Of a stretch of 64,000 nt of DNA, positions 60,597 through 64,000 are shown one piece after another. Numbering within the stretch: position 1 is the stretch's first letter; each line of letters starts with the position of its first letter. Source of the DNA: an uncultured Candidatus Saccharibacteria bacterium (GTDB taxonomy: Bacteria > Patescibacteriota > Saccharimonadia > Saccharimonadales > Saccharimonadaceae). The stretch spans positions 186,001 to 250,000 of the forward strand of contig CAPFSK010000001.1 of assembly GCA_948614045.1 (NCBI GenBank), written 5' to 3'. The position numbers and the translations under genes are program-made. The notes beneath the pieces were generated by a model. That model saw only the letters and a list, made by a program, of their open reading frames with translations. It was not told the DNA's origin and searched no databases.

Positions 60597-61790
60597 TTAT
60601 TTCACCTCTTCGCCGAGGAGGATTTTCGCGCGGCGAATCATAGCGGCAGTTTCGTCGGTCGCGATGACGTAAATCGGTTTCGAGCTAGGAGCAGAAATCA
60701 AGCAATGTTGGTCGTCACCAAGGCCGTTGTCATTCTTCGTGTCATTAATCTTAAATCCAAGATAGCCGAGGCCAGAGACGATGTCGCGGCGAATCTCGGC
60801 GTTGCGTTCGCCAATCGTGGCGGTGAAGACGAGCGCGTCAACGCCTTGCATCGCGGCGACCATTTCGCCGACGGCGCGCTGGATGCGATAAATATACATA
60901 TCATAGGCCAACTTCGCACGCGGGTCGCCATCAGCGCGTAAATCAAGAATTTCGCGCATATCGCCGGTCGCGCCACTGACGCCGAGGAGACCACATTGAC
61001 GGTTCAGGTATTCCTCGACGGCTTCTTCGTTGAAGCCCATTTCGCGCTGGATGGCGCTAGCGGCGGCGGGGTCAATGTCGCCACAACGAGTTGCCATCAT
61101 GACGCCCTCGAGCGGCGTGTAGCCCATGGTTGTATCGTAAGAATAACCGTCTTTGATCGCAGTGAGCGAAGCGCCAGAACCGAGGTGGCAAGCGACGACG
61201 CGCGGCTCGAGAATTTCGGTATCGCGCATATAGTTACGGACAGCGCCCATCGAGAGACCGTGATAGCCGTAGCGTTTGATCTCGGCGCGGTCAGCCAGCT
61301 CAGTGTCGATCGCGTAATATTTATGAACATCATCGCGAGTGTGATGGAAATGCGAGTCGGAAATCGTAATCACTGGGGTATCAGGAAAAGTTTCGACACA
61401 TTTGGAAATTTCGGCGGCAATCACTGGAACGTGAAGCGGAGCGCGGCGCTTTTCCTCTTCGAGGCGGCGCAGACATTCGGCGTCGACGATATGATCATCG
61501 GAAAAGTATTCGCCAGTCGCAGCAACGCGGGCGAGGACGGCGCTAATTTTCACGCTGTCACCAAGATAGCCCTCTTGATCGAGAATATTATAAGTATAAC
61601 GAATAGTGTCACCAATGCGCTTAAAACCTTCGGTGATTTTCTTACGTGAGCCATCAGCGCGACGAAAAGTACAGATCAGTTGTTTGTCTTCGGTCTCGAA
61701 ATGCAGCGAGCAGAGTAGCTCATCGTCGCGATAGAGGGCGTACTTGCGCGAGGACGAACCGGGGTTAGTGACTAGATACAACTTTTCCAT
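60597..61790 (-). CDS. ackA: Acetate kinase
   Basis: 397 residues, normal length. N-terminal VTNPGSSSRKYALY, phosphate-binding HLGSGASLTAIKDG, and catalytic-region TTMGYTPLEGVMMATRCGDID are the family signatures; VFTATIGERNAEIRR lies near the end. It interconverts acetyl phosphate with ADP and acetate with ATP, a main ATP source in fermentative CPR bacteria. AAAGGAG precedes the ATG. First gene of the unit ackA, methyltransferase, DUF3800. Confidence 0.95.
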   Translation of the reverse strand: MEKLYLVTNPGSSSRKYALYRDDELLCSLHFETEDKQLICTFRRADGSRKKITEGFKRIGDTIRYTYNILDQEGYLGDSVKISAVLARVAATGEYFSDDHIVDAECLRRLEEEKRRAPLHVPVIAAEISKCVETFPDTPVITISDSHFHHTRDDVHKYYAIDTELADRAEIKRYGYHGLSMGAVRNYMRDTEILEPRVVACHLGSGASLTAIKDGYSYDTTMGYTPLEGVMMATRCGDIDPAAASAIQREMGFNEEAVEEYLNRQCGLLGVSGATGDMREILDLRADGDPRAKLAYDMYIYRIQRAVGEMVAAMQGVDALVFTATIGERNAEIRRDIVSGLGYLGFKINDTKNDNGLGDDQHCLISAPSSKPIYVIATDETAAMIRRAKILLGEEVK

Positions 61791-61868
61791 AATTAACTCC
61801 TTTTTGATATTATAACATGAGAAAGTCTGTTACAGATAAGTATGCGGCGCTCGTGCTATAATAAACGT

Positions 61869-63113
61869 ATGGAAAGCATAAGCGGACGTGAGACTTGGAC
61901 GGAGACGGAAGATTCGGCGGATGATCTAGTGGCAGAATTTGAGGCGATTGACGAGAATGAGGCAGGTGCGGCAGACGAGGTGACTGGCTGGGATAGCCTG
62001 ATGGAATATCAACCGTGGGAAGAGTTTGAGGAATTTGAGAGTGACGAGAGTTTTGCGGAGGATGGAGCTGATGAATATAGAGGTTCCGATGAGGAGTACG
62101 ACGAGTATGACGACTGGGAGGAAGATGCCCAGGATGAGGGCGACGAGCGGACAGAGGAATTGGAGCGAGAGAAGCAGTTTGAGGTTTTGACGATACCGCG
62201 AGAGATTCTGGAAGAATACGATTTACCGGAGTTACCGGAAAGCCTAGCAATTATGGGCGGAACGGCACGGAGCGTGGCGAGACGAATCGTGGCGGGGGAC
62301 ACAGAGCTGGTGCGGGATTTGGACCTAGTATATATACCGGAACTCGGCAACGATGATACTAAGTTGAGTAGTGCGGAGCTGGATGATCTATCGAAGGAGT
62401 ATATGCCGGATGACTATATGTATGGGCGTGGAATCCAGACGGAAGAACTGGAGAATTATTTCTTGACACGAGATTTTACGATGAATCAATGTCTGATTTA
62501 TCAGGATAAATTAATGCTAACGCGGGCGGCGTATGATGATTTGCAGGAAAATATCATCCGACCGTCGTATGATACGCAACCGAATGCCGAGACGCCGATT
62601 AGCGAGCGGTTGTTTTTGAAAGCATTGATGATGAAGGCGATGCTTGCGGCGGCAGGCGTATCTGCGACACTGGAGGAATTTGGAATGGGACAGATAAATG
62701 AGGAAATGGCGGAGCGAGTGCGTGAAGGGGAGGATTTGCGATTGGGAGCGCCCAATATTGCACCAGCGCTAAACAGGGCGATGAGTCAAGGAGCAGAGAT
62801 AACACAAGAATTCGTTAATGCTTTGGTTGAATCTGGGGTAGTGCCCGATTACTATCAGGGCCGGCCGCTGTTGCTAGCGCACAGAATAAAAGATAAGTGT
62901 GATGATTTTACCTATCAGCCAGACGACGATTGGAAGAATGAAGAAATATATGACAGCTTGGATGAGACGATAATGGAGTTGCCGGATAGGCGGCGGACAT
63001 ATAGCTCAGCGATGCGCGAGGCAATGCAGGAGTATGAGTCGTACTTCCAGATTAAGGAGCGGGAAACGGGAGAATATTCGCCGGAGGAGTATGAGTGGGT
63101 GAATCGGAAATAG
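61869..63113 (+). CDS. Acidic protein with nucleotidyltransferase-like domain
   Basis: 414 residues from the ATG at 61869, selected because TATAAT (61857-61862) ends 6 nt upstream; an in-frame ATG nine codons earlier lies before the -10. The first 120 residues are extremely acidic (Glu/Asp/Tyr). After this, MGGTARSVARRIVAGDTELVRDLDLVYIP resembles the GG.(A/S)RD...G...D(I/L)D(L/V) core of class II nucleotidyltransferases (CCA-adding/poly(A) polymerase), and RDFTMNQCLIYQDKLMLTRAAYDDLQENIIRP resembles the RDFTINA...DP..G..DL....IR head-domain signature. Possibly a diverged tRNA-end or RNA-tailing enzyme, or an inactive relative. Confidence 0.55.
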   Translation: MESISGRETWTETEDSADDLVAEFEAIDENEAGAADEVTGWDSLMEYQPWEEFEEFESDESFAEDGADEYRGSDEEYDEYDDWEEDAQDEGDERTEELEREKQFEVLTIPREILEEYDLPELPESLAIMGGTARSVARRIVAGDTELVRDLDLVYIPELGNDDTKLSSAELDDLSKEYMPDDYMYGRGIQTEELENYFLTRDFTMNQCLIYQDKLMLTRAAYDDLQENIIRPSYDTQPNAETPISERLFLKALMMKAMLAAAGVSATLEEFGMGQINEEMAERVREGEDLRLGAPNIAPALNRAMSQGAEITQEFVNALVESGVVPDYYQGRPLLLAHRIKDKCDDFTYQPDDDWKNEEIYDSLDETIMELPDRRRTYSSAMREAMQEYESYFQIKERETGEYSPEEYEWVNRK

Positions 63114-63150
63114 AGAGCGTTGTAGTCGATTTATTGACGATAGCTTTAGA

Positions 63151-63179
63151 AAAAATAGCCCCTGAGTGGGGCTATTTTT
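63151..63179. terminator. Bidirectional terminator
   Basis: Perfect 12-bp inverted repeat AAAAATAGCCCC / GGGGCTATTTTT with a 5-nt loop (63151-63162, 63168-63179), between the convergent acidic-protein gene and dnaK. Confidence 0.92.
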
Positions 63180-63194
63180 GGGTTAGCGACTAGG

Positions 63195-64000
63195 CTATTC
63201 TTTGTCTACGACTTCGCCTTCAACAGCTTCACCGTCGTCTGCGCTAGAATCACTTTCGGCGTTAGCATCATCGGTCTTCGCGTCGGCGGAGGCGGATTGA
63301 TACATCTTGGTACCAATTGGCATTAAGACGTCGTTTAGGGCCTTCTGGGCAGCTTCAAGTTTTTCCTTGTCGTCGCTGGACTCTTCAAGAGCTTTTTTCG
63401 CTTCGGCGACAGCATCCTTGATAGTCTTCACGTCGTCTTCGGAAATCTTATCCTTGTACTCGTCAGGCATCTTCTCGGCCTGGTAAATCGAGTTCTCGAG
63501 CTGGTTCTTCGCGTCGATCGCTTCGCGCTTTTTCTTGTCTTCTTCGGCGTGAGCTTCGGCCTCGGCTTGAGCCTTTTCAATATCTTCTTTGCTCATGTTG
63601 CCGGAATTCTGAATCGTAATGCTTTGCTCTTTGCCAGTTCCCTTGTCTTTTGCGGTAACGTTCAAGATACCATTAGCGTCGATATTGAAAGTAACCTCAA
63701 TCTGCGGGATGCCGCGAGGAGCGGGAGCGATACCATCGAGGATAAAGCGGCCGAGAGATTTGTTGTCGGCAGCCATTTCACGCTCGCCCTGGAGGACGTG
63801 AATCTCAACTTGCGGCTGATTGTCAGCGGCGGTCGAGAAGACCTCGGATTTGGAAGTCGGGATGGTCGTATTGCGCTCAATTAATTTCGTGCTGACACCG
63901 CCCATGGTCTCGATACCGAGAGAAAGCGGAGTAACGTCAAGCAAGAGAACATCTTTCACGTCGCCCTGCAAGACACCGCCTTGAATCGCAGCACCAACGG
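63195..64000 (-). CDS. dnaK: Chaperone DnaK, 3' part (partial at window edge)
   Basis: The frame enters at the right edge as VGAAIQGGVLQGDVKDVLLL and continues DVTPLSLGIETMGGVSTKLI through the substrate-binding beta domain (VEIHVLQGEREMAADNKSLG, FNIDANGILNVTAKDKGTGK) and the helical lid, ending in an acidic EGEVVDKE tail. The nucleotide-binding domain lies outside the window. DnaK is the ATP-driven Hsp70; DnaJ at 58034 is its partner. Confidence 0.97.
   Translation of the reverse strand, partial: VGAAIQGGVLQGDVKDVLLLDVTPLSLGIETMGGVSTKLIERNTTIPTSKSEVFSTAADNQPQVEIHVLQGEREMAADNKSLGRFILDGIAPAPRGIPQIEVTFNIDANGILNVTAKDKGTGKEQSITIQNSGNMSKEDIEKAQAEAEAHAEEDKKKREAIDAKNQLENSIYQAEKMPDEYKDKISEDDVKTIKDAVAEAKKALEESSDDKEKLEAAQKALNDVLMPIGTKMYQSASADAKTDDANAESDSSADDGEAVEGEVVDKE

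Overview
The window looks like a chromosome segment of a Saccharibacteria (TM7, CPR/Patescibacteria) genome. This rests on gene content rather than a search: a very small surface-anchored lifestyle set (PNTG-type surface protein, FISUMP-like fragments, FemX-like enzyme, ComEC core without its C-terminal domain, short TsaB) and housekeeping genes of CPR type (FtsH, RNase Y, YebC, DnaJ/DnaK, AckA). Promoters repeatedly show an extended -10 of the form GTGYTAYAAT, and several genes start about 6 nt after it, so they are probably leaderless.

Layout. 1-690: edge of a NUDIX gene and a truncated FISUMP-type surface-domain fragment. 690-8510: a 7.8-kb integrative element inserted in the 3' end of tRNA-Ser(TGA), bounded by perfect 20-bp direct repeats. 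It carries a serine recombinase interrupted by an in-frame TAA, a primase/helicase-like ATPase, a GIY-YIG nuclease, two membrane-anchored small proteins and hypotheticals. 8494-19403: tRNA-Ser, yebC, a CadC-CadA metal-efflux pair, a surface protein flanked by two paralogous small Cys proteins, a second FISUMP/DGR-like fragment, tRNA-Leu, ftsH, a membrane protein and an ABC-F ATPase. 19718-27167: a complete type II-A CRISPR-Cas locus (array of 17 repeats, csn2, cas2, cas1, cas9, divergent tracrRNA). 27188-32355: small accessory genes, then an ArsR-controlled permease/thioredoxin cassette. 32569-33895: a tRNA cluster (three different Pro isoacceptors and Asp) with ogt. 33974-42856: a defence island with a frameshifted SF1 helicase, Shedu (SduA), an EcoRII-like restriction enzyme with its C5 methyltransferase, and a DpnI homologue, interspersed with decayed NUDIX and epimerase genes. 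42943-64000: largely housekeeping and envelope genes ending in the 3' part of dnaK.

How the parts work together. Four nucleic-acid defence layers lie within about 23 kb: Cas9 with its own adaptation genes, an EcoRII-type R-M pair, a methyl-dependent DpnI, and Shedu. The element at tRNA-Ser and the pseudogene-rich defence island are the variable parts; the rest is stable core.

Most unexpected signals: (a) two leader RNAs of the same architecture (long hairpin, inner antiterminator arm, intrinsic terminator) ahead of small membrane-anchored proteins, one inside the mobile element and one on the chromosome; (b) six same-orientation DnaA-box-like 9-mers at helical spacing inside a methyltransferase gene; (c) a divergent gene pair with start codons 20 bp apart sharing one palindromic -10; (d) a short promoter-hairpin-terminator unit upstream of dnaJ. 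All family assignments come from reading motifs, without database search.
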